Of a DNA stretch of 64,000 nt, positions 34,701 to 45,500 are shown in pieces. Every line of letters starts with the position of its first letter. Position 1 is the first letter of the stretch. Below the pieces are notes generated by a model. The model was not told where the DNA came from and did not search any database. It worked only from the letters and a program-made list of their open reading frames with translations. The position numbers were made by a program, and so were the translations under genes. The stretch is taken from contig NZ_QEKI01000005.1 in the NCBI RefSeq assembly GCF_003096355.1, positions 218,825-282,824 of the forward strand. Reading direction: 5' to 3'. Source of the stretch: Pontibacter virosus. Its GTDB lineage: Bacteria > Bacteroidota > Bacteroidia > Cytophagales > Hymenobacteraceae.

Positions 34701-35134
34701 CGGCTGAGTTGTAAGAGGTGCTTGACCAGGGTGTCATGGGCGGCTGCCTCATTTTCAAAGTTGCGAAGTATGCTTTTGCGCTGCTCATTCTCGATCATGG
34801 CCATTAACTGGGTGATAATGGCCTTACTGTGGGCTTGGGTAGCCTCAATATCCTGTTCGTATTCGGCCTTCTCGGCATCGCTGGCTGTGGTCAGGTGCAG
34901 GAGTACTGCCTTGTGTACAGCTTCGTCATTGGCCTGCAGGTCATCAATCAGTTCGAGCTCCTGCAGTGCCAGCATTACATACGCATCGTGGCTAAGTTGT
35001 ACCTGGCGGGCTTGCAGGAAGGTATAGGATGTAAGAACAAGCAGTGTGATTAGTAAACCTGCGAACGCAAACAGCACAAGATAGGTCGTGCGCGATGCTG
35101 CATGCAGATGCGTGGGCTGGTTTGTTTTCAACAT
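31787..35134 (-). CDS. Multi-PAS sensor histidine kinase
   Basis: A 1115-residue kinase. TM1 is near residues 16-42; a helical periplasmic region of about 150 residues (4HB/CHASE3-like) is followed by TM2 near 200-220. Five PAS/PAC units follow in order, starting at LDSQVQYKMLFDLNPMPM, LQTSEKQLREISSSIPG, LVASEANLKALLDSSPQ, IKRNEEQLARAQKLALLG and LLQSTLENIPEMIFSAD. The HisKA-like H-box is QFAYIVSHNLRAPIANI, and the ATPase has HNLITNALKYRSP (N), DNGLGID (G1) and GRGLGLHLVK (G2). It lies between two sets of copper genes on the opposite strand, but nothing in it indicates metal sensing. Its partner is probably the adjacent receiver. Confidence 0.92.
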   Translation of the reverse strand: MLKTNQPTHLHAASRTTYLVLFAFAGLLITLLVLTSYTFLQARQVQLSHDAYVMLALQELELIDDLQANDEAVHKAVLLHLTTASDAEKAEYEQDIEATQAHSKAIITQLMAMIENEQRKSILRNFENEAAAHDTLVKHLLQLSRSGNIAEALTYNRLVITPEYRQHQNHLKELSESIRQATRQSGQRASESISSFIDNHKLILGILVLISLTALLLLRSVIQRLRHDNQLLNAEGQKRQELQKALLDSQVQYKMLFDLNPMPMWVYDRLTMQFLDVNKTALREYGYSKEAFLALNIFDIRPEDDVPLLKLRLDQVDKLQSQQSSVRHKRSDGSTFEVEVISHALPRIGETMPRLVVAMNVDERLGMIEKLQTSEKQLREISSSIPGAVFQLEMKNPSHYAFTFLSEGIRNLFQISPEEVYSSTTALYRHIEPEDVAQVRQAISDSYQYLSPLVVSFRIRQPQDGKWKWVQTHGLPTCKGSGHVIWNGTLIDITDQIIAQDRLVASEANLKALLDSSPQAIYLLDKSMRLMMCNAVARRDVQNSLITELKAGMNFLDLVSEEKVQQFREQHKRAMNGETIMCEYGHGNYWHEVSFRPVLDSDNRVLAVALSVLNISERKLALETIKRNEEQLARAQKLALLGNWEFDMENDVITWSDSVYDIYGVDRMSFIPSRLNFIHFVPQEEHELILGAIKDASENNKILSVEHTIVRPDGQKRTVYEIGEPEYDAQGRLVRFHGSVQDITDRKRTEQEALKAKNLLQSTLENIPEMIFSADPTLKMLYVSPQCLELTGHTEDEFTSQTVLGYSIIHPEDREYLDQQILPALKRGERQHYEMRIITKDGQCRWLMFCVSPRKDENGLVYRIDGSASDMTSYKEAQQKRDELTDQLLKQNQNLQQFAYIVSHNLRAPIANILGLTTIYNKHKPDSPMNPRVIENLFKSAKLLDTTIRDLNDLLTIRSELNSVREKIKFEDVFKEIHGSLPTELLDEHIRLDCDFEEAPVIDGVRSYVHSIMHNLITNALKYRSPDRNLHLRLKTFTIPNYICLSVSDNGLGIDLSKEKEKVFGLYKRFHSHGEGRGLGLHLVKTQAELLGGKVEVESQVNVGTTFNIYFRHTL

Positions 35135-35390
35135 AGGTAAGGCACAGGTGCGAACTGAATTTTACAGCGCAAATGTTTGGGAAGCGAATTTTGCACTGAT
35201 TTTTATCAGTGTTTATTCCCGAACATAAACAATTGTAGTATTAAAAACAAAATTACCGGGCCCAATAAGTTCCATGTATCTGATTTACAGGAGAGCCGGA
35301 TTTAAATCAAAGGTATAACAATGGCTTCAGTCGCCCAAAATATGTAAACCTTTTCGAGGAAACTGTAACACCTGGGGCTGTGAACGGGCG

Positions 35391-35398
35391 TACCTTTG
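35391..35398 (+). promoter_or_regulatory. -7 box for copA
   Basis: TACCTTTG matches TAnnTTTG exactly, 32 bases before the copA ATG. No -33 TTTG is seen, which suits regulator-dependent control, but no operator is defined. Confidence 0.5.
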
Positions 35399-35429
35399 TA
35401 TTGATTGGAAGATAAACCAATAGCATGGT

Positions 35430-37664
35430 ATGGAAACATTAACAAAAACAGCCTATAAAAAAGATACTTTTCCGGTAGAGGGGATGACCTGCGCCTCGTG
35501 TGCTTCCAGCATCGAGAGCATGCTGCGCACAGTGGATGGCGTGCAGGAGGCCAATGTGAACTTCGCTGGCAAGACAGTGCAGGTAGCCTATGCCCCGAAT
35601 CAGGTAAAGCCTGACCAGTTGCGCGATACACTGCACGAGATTGGCTTCGAATTGCTGATCGGTCAGCACACGGAGGAGGAACTGGAAGAGCGACAGGAAA
35701 AGGCATTGGCTGTGCTCAAGACCAAAACTATTGCCGCGGCCGTACTGGCATTCCCGGTATTTGTGCTGGGTATGTTCTTTCACAACGCCTTCAGTTGGGG
35801 TAACTGGGTCATGCTGGCCTTTACCACCCCGATTCTGTTCTGGGCCGGCCGTCACTTTTTCGTGAATGCCTGGGGGCAGGCCAGACACCTGCGCGCCAAC
35901 ATGGATACCCTGGTGGCCCTGAGTACAGGTATAGCCTTCGCTTTCAGTTTGTTCAATACCGTATACCCAGAGTTTTTCCTGAGCCGCGGACTGGAACCGC
36001 ACGTGTACTACGAAGCCGTAGCCGTTATCATTGCCTTTATTTTGCTGGGAAAATACCTGGAGGAAGGCGCCAAGAGCCGAAGCTCGGCAGCCATTAAGAA
36101 ACTGATGGGGCTTCAGCCGAAGACAGTGCGCGTACTGCGCGATGGGGTGGAAGCTGAAATTCGCATTGAAGAGGTGCGGATAGGAGATCATGTCCTGCTT
36201 TTGCCAGGCGATCGGGTACCGGTGGATGGCGAGGTGCTGTCAGGTGGTTCTTATGTAGATGAGAGTATGCTGAGCGGGGAGCCTTTGCCGGTGCAGAAAC
36301 AGGTAGGCGACATGCTTTTTGCCGGTACGATCAACCAGAAAGGCAGTCTGCAGCTTGTTGCCCGCAAAACCGGAGGAGAAACGATGCTGGCCCATATCAT
36401 CAAAATGGTGCAGGAGGCGCAGGGTAGCAAGGCACCGGTACAAAAACTGGTCGACAAGATCGCAGGTATCTTTGTGCCCGTCGTGCTGCTGATCGCGGTC
36501 CTGACCTTCGTAGCCTGGATAGTGTTTGGCGGTGAGGCGTACTTGTCGCAGGCGCTGGTGTCGATGATCTCGGTGCTGGTAATCGCCTGTCCTTGTGCAC
36601 TGGGTCTGGCGACGCCTACTGCCATCATGGTGGGTGTGGGCAAAGGCGCTGAAAACGGCATCCTGATCAAAGACGCGCAGAGTCTGGAGGATGCCTACAA
36701 AGCGAACGTTATCCTGTTGGATAAGACGGGCACCATCACACTGGGCAAGCCCTCTGTTACTGATGTGGTGTGGGCCAAGGGCGTAGAAGGACAGGAGCGA
36801 TTGGAGCAGCTTTTCTATTCGATCGAGGCAAAGTCAGAGCACCCGATTGCGCAGGCTATCTATACCTATTACAAAGAGCAAGGTATAGCAAGCCTGGAGC
36901 CGGACTACTTTAACAGTGTCACTGGTATGGGAGTAGAGGCGGCTTTTAGCGGAGAGAAATTCTTTGCCGGCAACAAAAAGCTGTTGCGCCAGGAAGGTAT
37001 AAGCATTGAGAACCAGTTGGAGAATGCCGCCCGTCAGTTGCAGGAAAACGCGAAGACGGCCGTATACTTTGCCAACGGACAAAAGGCGCTGGGCGTATTT
37101 GCGGTGAGTGACCCGATAAAACCCGCTGCCGCCGAAGGTATAGCCCGCATGAAAGAGGCTGGTCTGGAGGTTTACATGCTCACCGGCGACAATGCCCAGA
37201 CAGCGGCGGCCGTATCCCGACAGGTAGGTATAACCCATTACGAAGCAGAGCTGCTACCCGGCGACAAGGCCGATTTTGTGAAGAAACTGCAGGAGCAGGG
37301 CAAGGTCGTAGCGATGGTGGGAGATGGTATAAACGATGCGCAAGCCTTAGCTACTGCTGACGTGAGCATCGCGATGGGGCACGGTACTGATGTGGCCATG
37401 GATGTGGCCGGTATCACGTTGATGCGCTCTGATCTGGTGCAGGTGGCCGCGGCCATCAACCTTTCTCGGGCAACGGTGCGTACGATTCGCCAGAACCTGT
37501 TCTGGGCCTTTATCTACAACGTGATCTGTATACCTGTGGCAGCCGGCCTGCTGTTCCCGTTCACCGGTTTCCTGCTTAACCCAATGGTGGCAGGGGCTGC
37601 CATGGCCCTCAGCTCTGTTTCGGTGGTGAGTAACAGTCTGCGTCTGCGCGGGAAGAAATTGTAA
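35430..37664 (+). CDS. copA: Copper-translocating P-type ATPase
   Basis: A 744-residue P1B-type ATPase. One N-terminal HMA domain (about 12-75) has GMTCASC. Membrane helices include the Cu-binding ACPCALG at 386-392 (C387, C389), preceded by SMISVLVIA. The actuator has SGEPLPV, the phosphorylation site is DKTGTIT with D431, the nucleotide-binding domain has SEHPIAQ, and the hinge is TGDNAQT with GDGINDA at 631-637. The last helices contain YN...P and [11 protein letters not shown], typical of Cu(I) pumps. It exports Cu+ from the cytoplasm. The HMA-chaperone gene follows 28 bases downstream. Seven of its ten ATA codons fall in the GGTATA/TATACC word, including the one in the invariant GDGIND motif. 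Confidence 0.95.
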   Translation: METLTKTAYKKDTFPVEGMTCASCASSIESMLRTVDGVQEANVNFAGKTVQVAYAPNQVKPDQLRDTLHEIGFELLIGQHTEEELEERQEKALAVLKTKTIAAAVLAFPVFVLGMFFHNAFSWGNWVMLAFTTPILFWAGRHFFVNAWGQARHLRANMDTLVALSTGIAFAFSLFNTVYPEFFLSRGLEPHVYYEAVAVIIAFILLGKYLEEGAKSRSSAAIKKLMGLQPKTVRVLRDGVEAEIRIEEVRIGDHVLLLPGDRVPVDGEVLSGGSYVDESMLSGEPLPVQKQVGDMLFAGTINQKGSLQLVARKTGGETMLAHIIKMVQEAQGSKAPVQKLVDKIAGIFVPVVLLIAVLTFVAWIVFGGEAYLSQALVSMISVLVIACPCALGLATPTAIMVGVGKGAENGILIKDAQSLEDAYKANVILLDKTGTITLGKPSVTDVVWAKGVEGQERLEQLFYSIEAKSEHPIAQAIYTYYKEQGIASLEPDYFNSVTGMGVEAAFSGEKFFAGNKKLLRQEGISIENQLENAARQLQENAKTAVYFANGQKALGVFAVSDPIKPAAAEGIARMKEAGLEVYMLTGDNAQTAAAVSRQVGITHYEAELLPGDKADFVKKLQEQGKVVAMVGDGINDAQALATADVSIAMGHGTDVAMDVAGITLMRSDLVQVAAAINLSRATVRTIRQNLFWAFIYNVICIPVAAGLLFPFTGFLLNPMVAGAAMALSSVSVVSNSLRLRGKKL

Positions 37665-37692
37665 AGAATTATTTTTAATCAGTTTGTAAATT

Positions 37693-37911
37693 ATGTTAAA
37701 TATGAAGACCTATAAGTTTAAAACGACCATTAATTGTGGAAGCTGTGTAAGAGCTGTAACGCCTCATCTGAATAAACTGGAAGGAGTACAGGACTGGAAA
37801 GTGGATACAGATAATCCGGACAAAATTCTGGAAGTGAGCACTGACAGCCTGGATGCGCAAGCGATTAAGAGCACAGTAGAAAAAGCCGGTTTTAAGGCAG
37901 AGCAGGTATAG
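37693..37911 (+). CDS. Small HMA-domain copper chaperone (CopZ-like)
   Basis: A 72-residue protein consisting of one heavy-metal-associated domain. FKTTINCGSCVRAVTPHLNKLEGV carries the CGSC metal site, followed by WKVDTDNPDKILEVS and a final KAGFKAEQV. It likely delivers Cu+ to CopA or to a regulator in the cytoplasm. It starts 28 bases after copA on the same strand, an obvious operon. MLNMKTYKF offers two starts three residues apart. Followed by a terminator shared with a convergent gene. Confidence 0.85.
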   Translation: MLNMKTYKFKTTINCGSCVRAVTPHLNKLEGVQDWKVDTDNPDKILEVSTDSLDAQAIKSTVEKAGFKAEQV

Positions 37912-37943
37912 CGTACCGCTTGAATTGAAGCTTGATGAGAAGG

Positions 37944-37980
37944 AAATGGGCAGACTTAAATATTAGTTTGCCCATTTTTT
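37944..37980. terminator. Terminator after the copper chaperone gene
   Basis: AAATGGGCA (37944-37952) and TGCCCATTT (37969-37977), extended by ACT/AGT around a bulge, then T-rich. The right arm overlaps the last codons of the convergent gene ending at 37963. Confidence 0.75.
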
Positions 37981-38355
37981 TATTTTGGTAGTTACGTGGC
38001 CCGGCACGTGTGGCGGATGCAAACTGGCATTTCGTCTACTGGTGAGGGCTAAGAGCAGCATGACAAGGGATGCAAAAACCAGTGCCCAGAACCGGAGTGT
38101 CCCATTCACGATCGTTACACCTTGCGACAAGGCAGTTTCGCCTGGCCAAAAATAATAGGCTGCCACCGCATATGCAGCAAAAGCCACCCACAGTATAACA
38201 CGATTAATGCGCTCCAAGGCTGTCGTAAAGCTAAATACAGCAGCGGCCAGGAATATAGCGATCCAGATAGCGGCATCAGGCCCCTGGTATTGTAAAGCTG
38301 CCAACACCACGAAACACAAGCCGGACACAAATGCAGTCAGCTGTTTGAAAGACAT
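37963..38355 (-). CDS. TMEM220-like small membrane protein
   Basis: A 130-residue protein with four hydrophobic segments: LTAFVSGLCFVVLAALQYQ, AAIWIAIFLAAAVFSFTTAL, VILWVAFAAYAVAAYYFW and FWALVFASLVMLLLAL. The first part (VVLAALQYQGPDAAIWIAIFLAAA) resembles the transmembrane 220 family, whose signature is an NDPD-like motif followed by a W-containing helix. It is in the inner membrane with unknown function. The convergent copper genes share its terminator; a functional link is not implied. Confidence 0.6.
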   Translation of the reverse strand: MSFKQLTAFVSGLCFVVLAALQYQGPDAAIWIAIFLAAAVFSFTTALERINRVILWVAFAAYAVAAYYFWPGETALSQGVTIVNGTLRFWALVFASLVMLLLALTSRRNASLHPPHVPGHVTTKIKKWAN

Positions 38356-38430
38356 CTCAGTAATTTCTATTGTCTAATAAGATACTGCAATAAATTATAA
38401 AAGTTTTACAAAGTTTGAAAGTGTTTTAAC

Positions 38431-38460
38431 AATAATAGCGGCTTTTGGCCGCTATTATTT
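38431..38460. terminator. Hairpin downstream of the PorP/SprF gene
   Basis: AATAATAGCGGC (38431-38442) and GCCGCTATTATT (38448-38459) form a perfect 12-bp stem with a TTTTG loop. It lies just beyond the stop codon (minus strand) of the PorP/SprF gene. T-tracts are weak on the minus-strand side, so it may be a weak terminator or mRNA 3' stabiliser. Confidence 0.5.
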
Positions 38461-38489
38461 TCAGTTCAGTGATGTAAGGTATAGATCGC

Positions 38490-39506
38490 TTACCAGGCCC
38501 ACTGGGGGCAAATAACTTTAGCAGTATTACGAAGTTTTAAACCTAATACTACCTCGTGGCTTCCCGAGTTGGTGCTGCCCAAGGGCGAAACGCTGGCGTC
38601 ATAAGAATAGCTCAGGTCCATCAGGTAGCTGATGTTAACACCAGCCATCACAGCTACTGACTCTTTGTGACGGTAAGAGGCTGCCGCCCAGATGCGATTA
38701 CTGTACATGGCCTTGAGCGTGGCATCCACCGACACCGGGCTTGGCTGTGCCATTTTCACCATCACCGAAGGTATAAGCGCCAGGTCAGGCGACACATCCA
38801 GGCGATAACCGCCTGTCAGGAAATAATGCTTCTGGAGTCGTCCGCTGTTATCGGTGGCAGTGGCGCTAGTCAGGTGCTCGCGCTTGCTGGGCACAAGCTG
38901 CGCACCAGCTATACCTACATAATAATTATATGAGTAGAGCCACAAGCCCATGTTCAAGTCAAACTTCATCTCATTAATCCGCCCGTCGTTGATAGCCCTG
39001 TCATTCGGGTTGATCACACGCACGGCCGTAGGGTCCAGGCTGTATTGGATCAGGCCAGGAGCGACACCGGCAGCCACGCGCAAGGTACGGGAGAGAGGCT
39101 GGTGATAAGCATAACTCACGTTAAAGCTGCTGCGCTTGAGCGGGCCGGTAGCCGTCGTCATAGCCATGGCGCCCAAACCATGGTGCGGCCGGATGCGACG
39201 GTAAGAGGTCGGCTTTTTGGTAGTGGCCTCTTTGGCAGGCGAACTGTTACGTTGAGCCGCTGTCACGGGAGTTGGCTCTTTCATAATCGGCGCATGAATC
39301 GTGGCATAGTACGACACGGGGGCGCCCTCTAAACCTGACCACTGCTGCCGGGTTCCGATCTTCACGTCAGCATAGTCCTCTATCCCTGCGATGGCTGGGT
39401 TCAGCAGGTAGTTGTTGAGCGTGTACTGGCTGTACTGCGGCTTCTGCTGCGCCATGGCCTGAGTAGCCAGCAGAAGCACAAATCCTAAAGCTAAAAGTTT
39501 GTTCAT
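38490..39506 (-). CDS. PorP/SprF-family T9SS-associated outer-membrane protein
   Basis: A 338-residue protein with a signal peptide (MNKLLALGFVLLLATQAMA). The mature start QQKPQYSQYTLNNYLLNPAIAGIEDYADVKIG is a near-diagnostic PorP/SprF opening: QYSQYxxNxYxxNPAxAG. The body has barrel strands such as FNVSYAYHQPL and LSYSYDASVSPLGSTNSGSHEVVLGL. SprF in Flavobacterium is needed for secretion of the giant adhesin SprB by T9SS. Here it lies 6 bases downstream of a giant type B cargo gene, the arrangement expected for a dedicated cargo partner. Probably in one operon with it. A length near 300-340 is typical. Confidence 0.9.
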   Translation of the reverse strand: MNKLLALGFVLLLATQAMAQQKPQYSQYTLNNYLLNPAIAGIEDYADVKIGTRQQWSGLEGAPVSYYATIHAPIMKEPTPVTAAQRNSSPAKEATTKKPTSYRRIRPHHGLGAMAMTTATGPLKRSSFNVSYAYHQPLSRTLRVAAGVAPGLIQYSLDPTAVRVINPNDRAINDGRINEMKFDLNMGLWLYSYNYYVGIAGAQLVPSKREHLTSATATDNSGRLQKHYFLTGGYRLDVSPDLALIPSVMVKMAQPSPVSVDATLKAMYSNRIWAAASYRHKESVAVMAGVNISYLMDLSYSYDASVSPLGSTNSGSHEVVLGLKLRNTAKVICPQWAW

Positions 39507-39512
39507 AGACGG

Positions 39513-42500
39513 TTATTTAACAATTGTCACACTTCCTGAAAGCGGTTTTTCCTGGTTGTCAAGCTGAATGAGGTAATAATAAGTGGCGATCGGCAATTCT
39601 TTGCCGTTCTGGCGTCCGTCCCACGGCAACTTATAGCCCTCTGAACTGAATACCGTGTTGCCCCACTGGTTGAACACCTGCACTTTGCAGTTCGGGTACT
39701 GCTCAATGTTGAGGATCTCCCACACATCGTTCACACCGTCTTGGTTAGGAGTAAAGGTGTTTGGCACATACACCAATTGCTGCACCGTAACGGTCACCTC
39801 GTCCGTAGATACACAGCCCGCTTCGTTGGTCACAGTCACGGTATAGGTCGTGGTTTTCTCCGGCTTGGCGTATGGGTTGGCAATGTTCGGGTTGCTCAGA
39901 CCCTCAGCCGGTGACCAGCTATAGGTTGTACCGCCACTTGCCTGCAACTGCACCGTTCTGCCCAGCATCAGGGTTTGGTCCATACCGGCGTTGGCACTTG
40001 GGGCAGGCACTGTTACCGTAACGGCACGGCGCTCACTGGCACATGACGAAGCCACTTCCTGTACATAGTATGTGGTGGTGCTTGTCAGTACCGGTGTCGT
40101 GAAGTTATTGCCGACTTGTATCGGATTGCCCCCGGTTGCACGGTCGTACCACTCGAGCCTGCCACCCTTGCCTGTAGCGGTCAGCGTGGTTTTGGTGCTG
40201 TGACAGATGGTCTGACTACTTGCGGATGGCATTTCTGGCAGTGGTGTCACGGTTACTTTTATCGCCTCGCTCACCAGTCGCTCGCACGATTCAGAAGTGA
40301 CAATTCTCCTGAACCAAGTGGTCTGTGTAAGGACTGCCGACTGGATATCTTTACCACTGTTGCTCCCAACTGCCGTGGTATAGCCATTGTCCGGACCGCT
40401 GGTGCTGCTTTCCCAGGTATAGTTATAGTTGCCACTGCCACCGGTTGGCAAGGTGCCTACCAAAAGTGATGGCGCGGTGCCATAGCAAATAGTCTGGCTT
40501 GTGCTGATGCGGTTGTTGGCCATTGGCGGACGCACGTTGATGAACACCGCCGCACTAGTATCTGGCTTAGGGCCGGAGAGCACCACACGACGGAACCAGG
40601 TAGACTGCGTGAGCGCTGCCGGGCTGTAATCCTTGCCCGTACTCTGTCCGGTAGCCGTCATAAAGCCGGTTTTGGCGCCCTTCGTACTGGCCAGCCACAG
40701 GTATAGGAACTGTCCGTCGCCACCCACAGGCACAGAGCCGTTGAGCGCAGCTGGTTTATTGCCCGCGCAGATCACCTGATCGCTGTAGATGTTGTTGTTT
40801 GTGACGCCCTTGTGCACTTCGATCAGCACCGGATCGGATACCGTCTCGCAGCCACCCGAGAGCACACGGCGACGGAACCAGGTCGATTCGTGCAGTGCCT
40901 CCGGGGTATAGTGGCGGCCGTTGTTTATACCTGCGGCTGACTGGTAGCCGCCCTGCTGGCTGAAGCTGCTTTCCCACAGGTAGGTATAGGTGCCTGCTCC
41001 AGCACCGCCGCTTGGGTTGGTGCCCGAAAGCGGAGCCGGTGTCTGGCCCCGGAAAATGCTCTGGTTCAGACCTATGGTGTTGTTGCTGATGACAGGCGAA
41101 ACCGTAATAGTCACCACATTCGACACATGCTGGCACGGGCCCGACTCCACCACACGGCGGAAAGAGGTTGTGGTCGTTAGGATGCCTACCGTCAGGTCGG
41201 CTGAGGCACTGCTGTTCACTTTGCGGAACATGCCATCGTTGCCTGCGGCTTCCCAGTAGAAGGTATAGCTGCCAGTACCACCACTTGGCTGTGAGCCCGT
41301 TAACTTAGCCGGAGCAGTGCCTGTACAGATCACCTGGTCCGTAGAGATCGTGTTGTTCGCGATCACGGCATTCACCAGAATGCGAACTTCAGCTGATGTG
41401 TTGAAACACTCACCGGCCACCACTTTGCGACGGAACCAGGTTGTTTCAGCCAGTTGCCCCGGCTGGTAGTTCATACCGGTGTTGTTGCCTGCAGCTGGAG
41501 CAAATTCAGTGCCCTCAGTTCGGCTTTCCCATAGGTATACCGGCTGCTCGTTGCCACCAGTTGGACGGGTACCTTTCAGTTCGCCTGGTGTGTCGCCCGC
41601 ACACACCGCATGCGATTGTGTCGTGATGGTGTTGTTCGCAATCACCGGCTGCACCACGATCTGCAGTGCTGGACTCACCGATTGCTGGCAAGGACCCGAG
41701 AACACCACTCTTCTGTACCACATGCGCTCGGTCAGTGGGGCAGGGGCCTGGTAGTCGGGCTGGTTGTTGGTGCCTGCTGCGGCGGTAAAGTGCTGACCAT
41801 CGCGGCTGCTTTCCCATAGGTAGGTATAGGTGCCATTACCACCGGTTGGAGCAGCGCCTTTTAGCAGCTGCAGCACATCGCCTGCGCAGATGGTACTCTT
41901 TTCTACAGTAATCGTGTTGTTGCTAATCGCCGGCAGTACATCTACTTTTACAGCAGGACTAATGTGCGCCTCGCATGGACCAGACAATACCACTCTTCTG
42001 AACCAGGTCGTTTTATCCAGCGTCTCTGGCTGGTAAGTAGCGTCTGTGGCACCAGCTATTGGGCCGAAGCCCGTATTAGCACCGGTTACGCTGCTTTCCC
42101 ACTGGTAGGTATAGCTGCCGTTTCCACCTGTAGGCGTCGTGCCTGTTAGCACACTCGGGCGCTGACCAGCACAGATAGAGGCACTTGGAGCCGTCAGGCT
42201 GTTGCTGTCGATGCGTTTGTTGACTGTTACCGTTACAGGAAGGCGCTCACTGCTGCCGCAGCCGTTCACATTCACCGCCTCTACAAAGAAAGTAGTGGTT
42301 TGCTGCAGTACCTCCGTTTCAAAGCTGTAGCCCTCGAATAGGTATTCCTGCGCTGTTGCGTTGGCGTACCAGCGGAAGGTGTTAGTGGTATGGCTGTTCA
42401 CGGTCAGAGTAGCCGAGCTGCCTTCGCAGATCGTAAGAGGAGCCACTTCCGGCGCTGCCGGTAAACCCACAACCGTCACCTCCACCACATCCGAATTGCT

Positions 42501-45500
42501 GATACACTCGCCAGAAATCACTTCGCGGATATACCAGGTTGTCTGGGTAAGGGTAGCCGGGCTGGCGTAGTGCAGGCCGGTGTTGTTGCCTGGAGCTGGG
42601 CTAAACGTAGCATGCGGTCCGGCTGTGTTGTATAGCCAGCGATAGGTATAGCTACCGTTTCCGCCGGTAGGCTGTGCGCCTGTTAGAGTGGCTGCAGCAG
42701 TGCCTTCGCAGATTACCGGCTGCCCGGCGATCTGGATGGTATTTGCTGCGATGGCTGGCTGCACCAGTATTTGGATCTCGTTACTGAAATTCTCACCGCA
42801 AGGGCCACCTGCCACCACACGTCGGTAGAACATGGTCTTGTCTTTGATCTGCGGCGTATAGTTCAGACCGGTGTTGGTGCCGAGCGCTGGCTCAAACGAC
42901 CCTTCTTCGGTGCGCATCTCCCAGCGGTAGGTCTTCTGCCCCGTGCCACCCTGCGGCATACTGCCAATGATAACAGAAGGTGCGCTGCCACTACATATAG
43001 TATTTTGCTGCACAGACACAAAGTTCATCGTGATCGGCTTCACCACCGTCACCTTCACGGCTTCGCTGATGTGCTCCTGGCAGGCTCCGGAAGTGACCTT
43101 GCGGCGGAACCAGGTTGTTTCGTTCAACACACCCGGATTGTAATGCCGCTCCAGGTTATTGCCTTTAGCCGTTTTAAAGCTGCCGTTAGTGCCTGTTGTG
43201 CTGTATTCCCAGGTATAGGTATAGCTGCCAGTGCCGCCTGTCGGTTCGCTGCCAACTAAAGCTGGAGCTTCCGCACCTTCGCAGATTGGAGCACTGGTTG
43301 TGATCGTGTTTTGATCGATTACAGGAGTTACCGTAACAGCGATAGGAGCAGAGGTATGGGAGCAACCTGCCGACAATACTGTTCTTCTGAACCAGGTGGT
43401 GCGGTTGAGTGTGCCCGGCTGGAAAGAGGCGGCAGTAGCGCCATTGATCACTTCAAAACCTTCGCCAGCGTTTGTTACACTGGCTTCCCAGCGGTAGGTA
43501 TAGCTGCCGTTGCCGCCAACCGGGGAAGTGCCAGTGAGCAGGGCAGGTGACTGGCCTGCACAGACCACCGCTACTTCATTTAGGGTGTTGCGGTCAAGTG
43601 CTGGTAAAATAGTGGCAGTTGCCGCAACAACAGGGCTGGAGCAGCCATTGGTAACACCCCGCACATAAAACGTGCTGGTGCCTTCCGGCAGGTTATGAGC
43701 GGTAAAGCTTCTGCCTGTCTCTAGTAGCTGCGTGGCAGCTGCATCAGTAAACCATTCATAAGCGCCGGCATTGCCCTCGGCTACAAAGGTGGCGCTGCTG
43801 CCTGCCCCGCAGAGGGTAACAGGAGCTACCACTGGAGCCGGTGTGGCCGGGTATACCTCTACTTTGAGTGGGGTGCGTACACTCGAGCAACCGCCCTCTA
43901 CTGTCGTTTGGGCATAAAATGTTGTTGTCTTATCTAAAGCGGCTGTCTGGAAGTTGCTGCCTTCGTGCAGCAATTGCCCACCGCTGGGCTGGTCGTACCA
44001 CTGCACGCTGCCTTCGGCCTGCAGCACTTGTAGCACTACGTTGCTGCCCGGGCAAAGTGTCGCCACCGGCTGCACGGTTGGAGCAACTGGCAGGTCGTTT
44101 ACTGTTATTGTAATGGCCTCGGAAACTTCACACACATCGGCGCGATAGGTATAAGTTAAGGTATAGGCGCCAACAGCAGCCGGGTTGAACCGGCCATCAG
44201 CGGTTACAAATTCAGAACCACTCCAACTGCCGCCCTCGTGCGAAGCCTGCAGCTGCATGATGCCGCTGTTCAAACAGACAGCTTCCTTCGGAGCGCTTAA
44301 CTCAAGCGCAGGTATAGCATCGATGGTAATTTGCTGGGTGGCTTCCTCTGAGTCACCGCATTCGTTGGTAGCTGTTACTTTCACGTTGTAAGTACCGGGC
44401 TCAGCAAAACGAACGATAGGATAGGCAGCGCCTGCATGGGTTCCTTCTTCAAAAGTCACACTGGCAGGACCACTCACTTCCCAACGGTAGGCGCTGATCG
44501 TGCCGGACTGGGCATCATACGTTGGTTTGTGCGCGCCATTGATTTCTGAAAAGGCAATGGTCTGCGGACCACAGTAGGTCTGCGCCGCTGGCAGCGTAGT
44601 AATCGGTTTGTGAATGACGATGATCTCAGTTTCCTGCTTGCTCACCGCAGAACAGAAGCTGCTGGCCAACAGGGATACAGTATATGAGCCTGACTTATCG
44701 AAGCTGAACACCGGATTTTCTGAGTTGGCATCCGTGCCCTCAGCAAAGCTCCAGCCTTCTTTGGCAGAAACAGTCCAGGTATATTTCAGGTCCGCGCCGG
44801 TCGATTTATTTTGGGCTCTGAAAATGGAAGGGGCGCAAACACCACCGTCGGGTGTCAGGTCGAAAGCTGCTTTGGGCACATCGTTCACCACAATCATCTG
44901 CTCCATCACCGTTGGCAAACAAGTAGAGTTCGGGTCGAGTGGATAGGCGGTCAGGCGTACCATGTACTCGCCCAGTTCGTTGAAGACTACATTCGGGGAG
45001 AGGGTCGTGCCGTTGCCGGAAGTGAATTGCCAGCCTGTTGCCGGGAAGATCTCCCACTGCACACGGTAGCGGTCAGTTCTGGCGGAGGCATCATAGCCGT
45101 TTTTGGTTTTGTCCTGAAAGCGGACAGGCTCGTTCAAACACACGTTGCCAATGGCAAAATCAGCGATAGGACCTTTGGAGATGCGAATACCGGTAAAGGT
45201 GGCGATCGACACGTTACACTGGTTGGTGGCGGTGCCTTTCAGGGTAAATCCGTTTGGCTTGTCTTTGGATGACTCCAGAAACTCGTGACGTAAAATACGG
45301 TCGGCGGGCAGTTCGTTATGCTTGAAAACATAGGCTGGCGTGCCATCGTCGAACTGGAAGGTATAGACGGTGTGCGGGGAGTTGCCTTCCACACCTGTGA
45401 TCCGGAAGCCGTAGGATACAGGGGCACAGTCGATGTTGTTGCCATCGCTGGTGATGCCGAGGCCCGGGTTGCTTCCTATGAACAGTTTCTCCGTAAAAGT

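Noticed and set aside
40240..43605. Regular repeats that might be read as a CRISPR or minisatellite array
   Set aside because: They are about 280 bases long, diverged at DNA level and in one open frame, so they are protein repeats.
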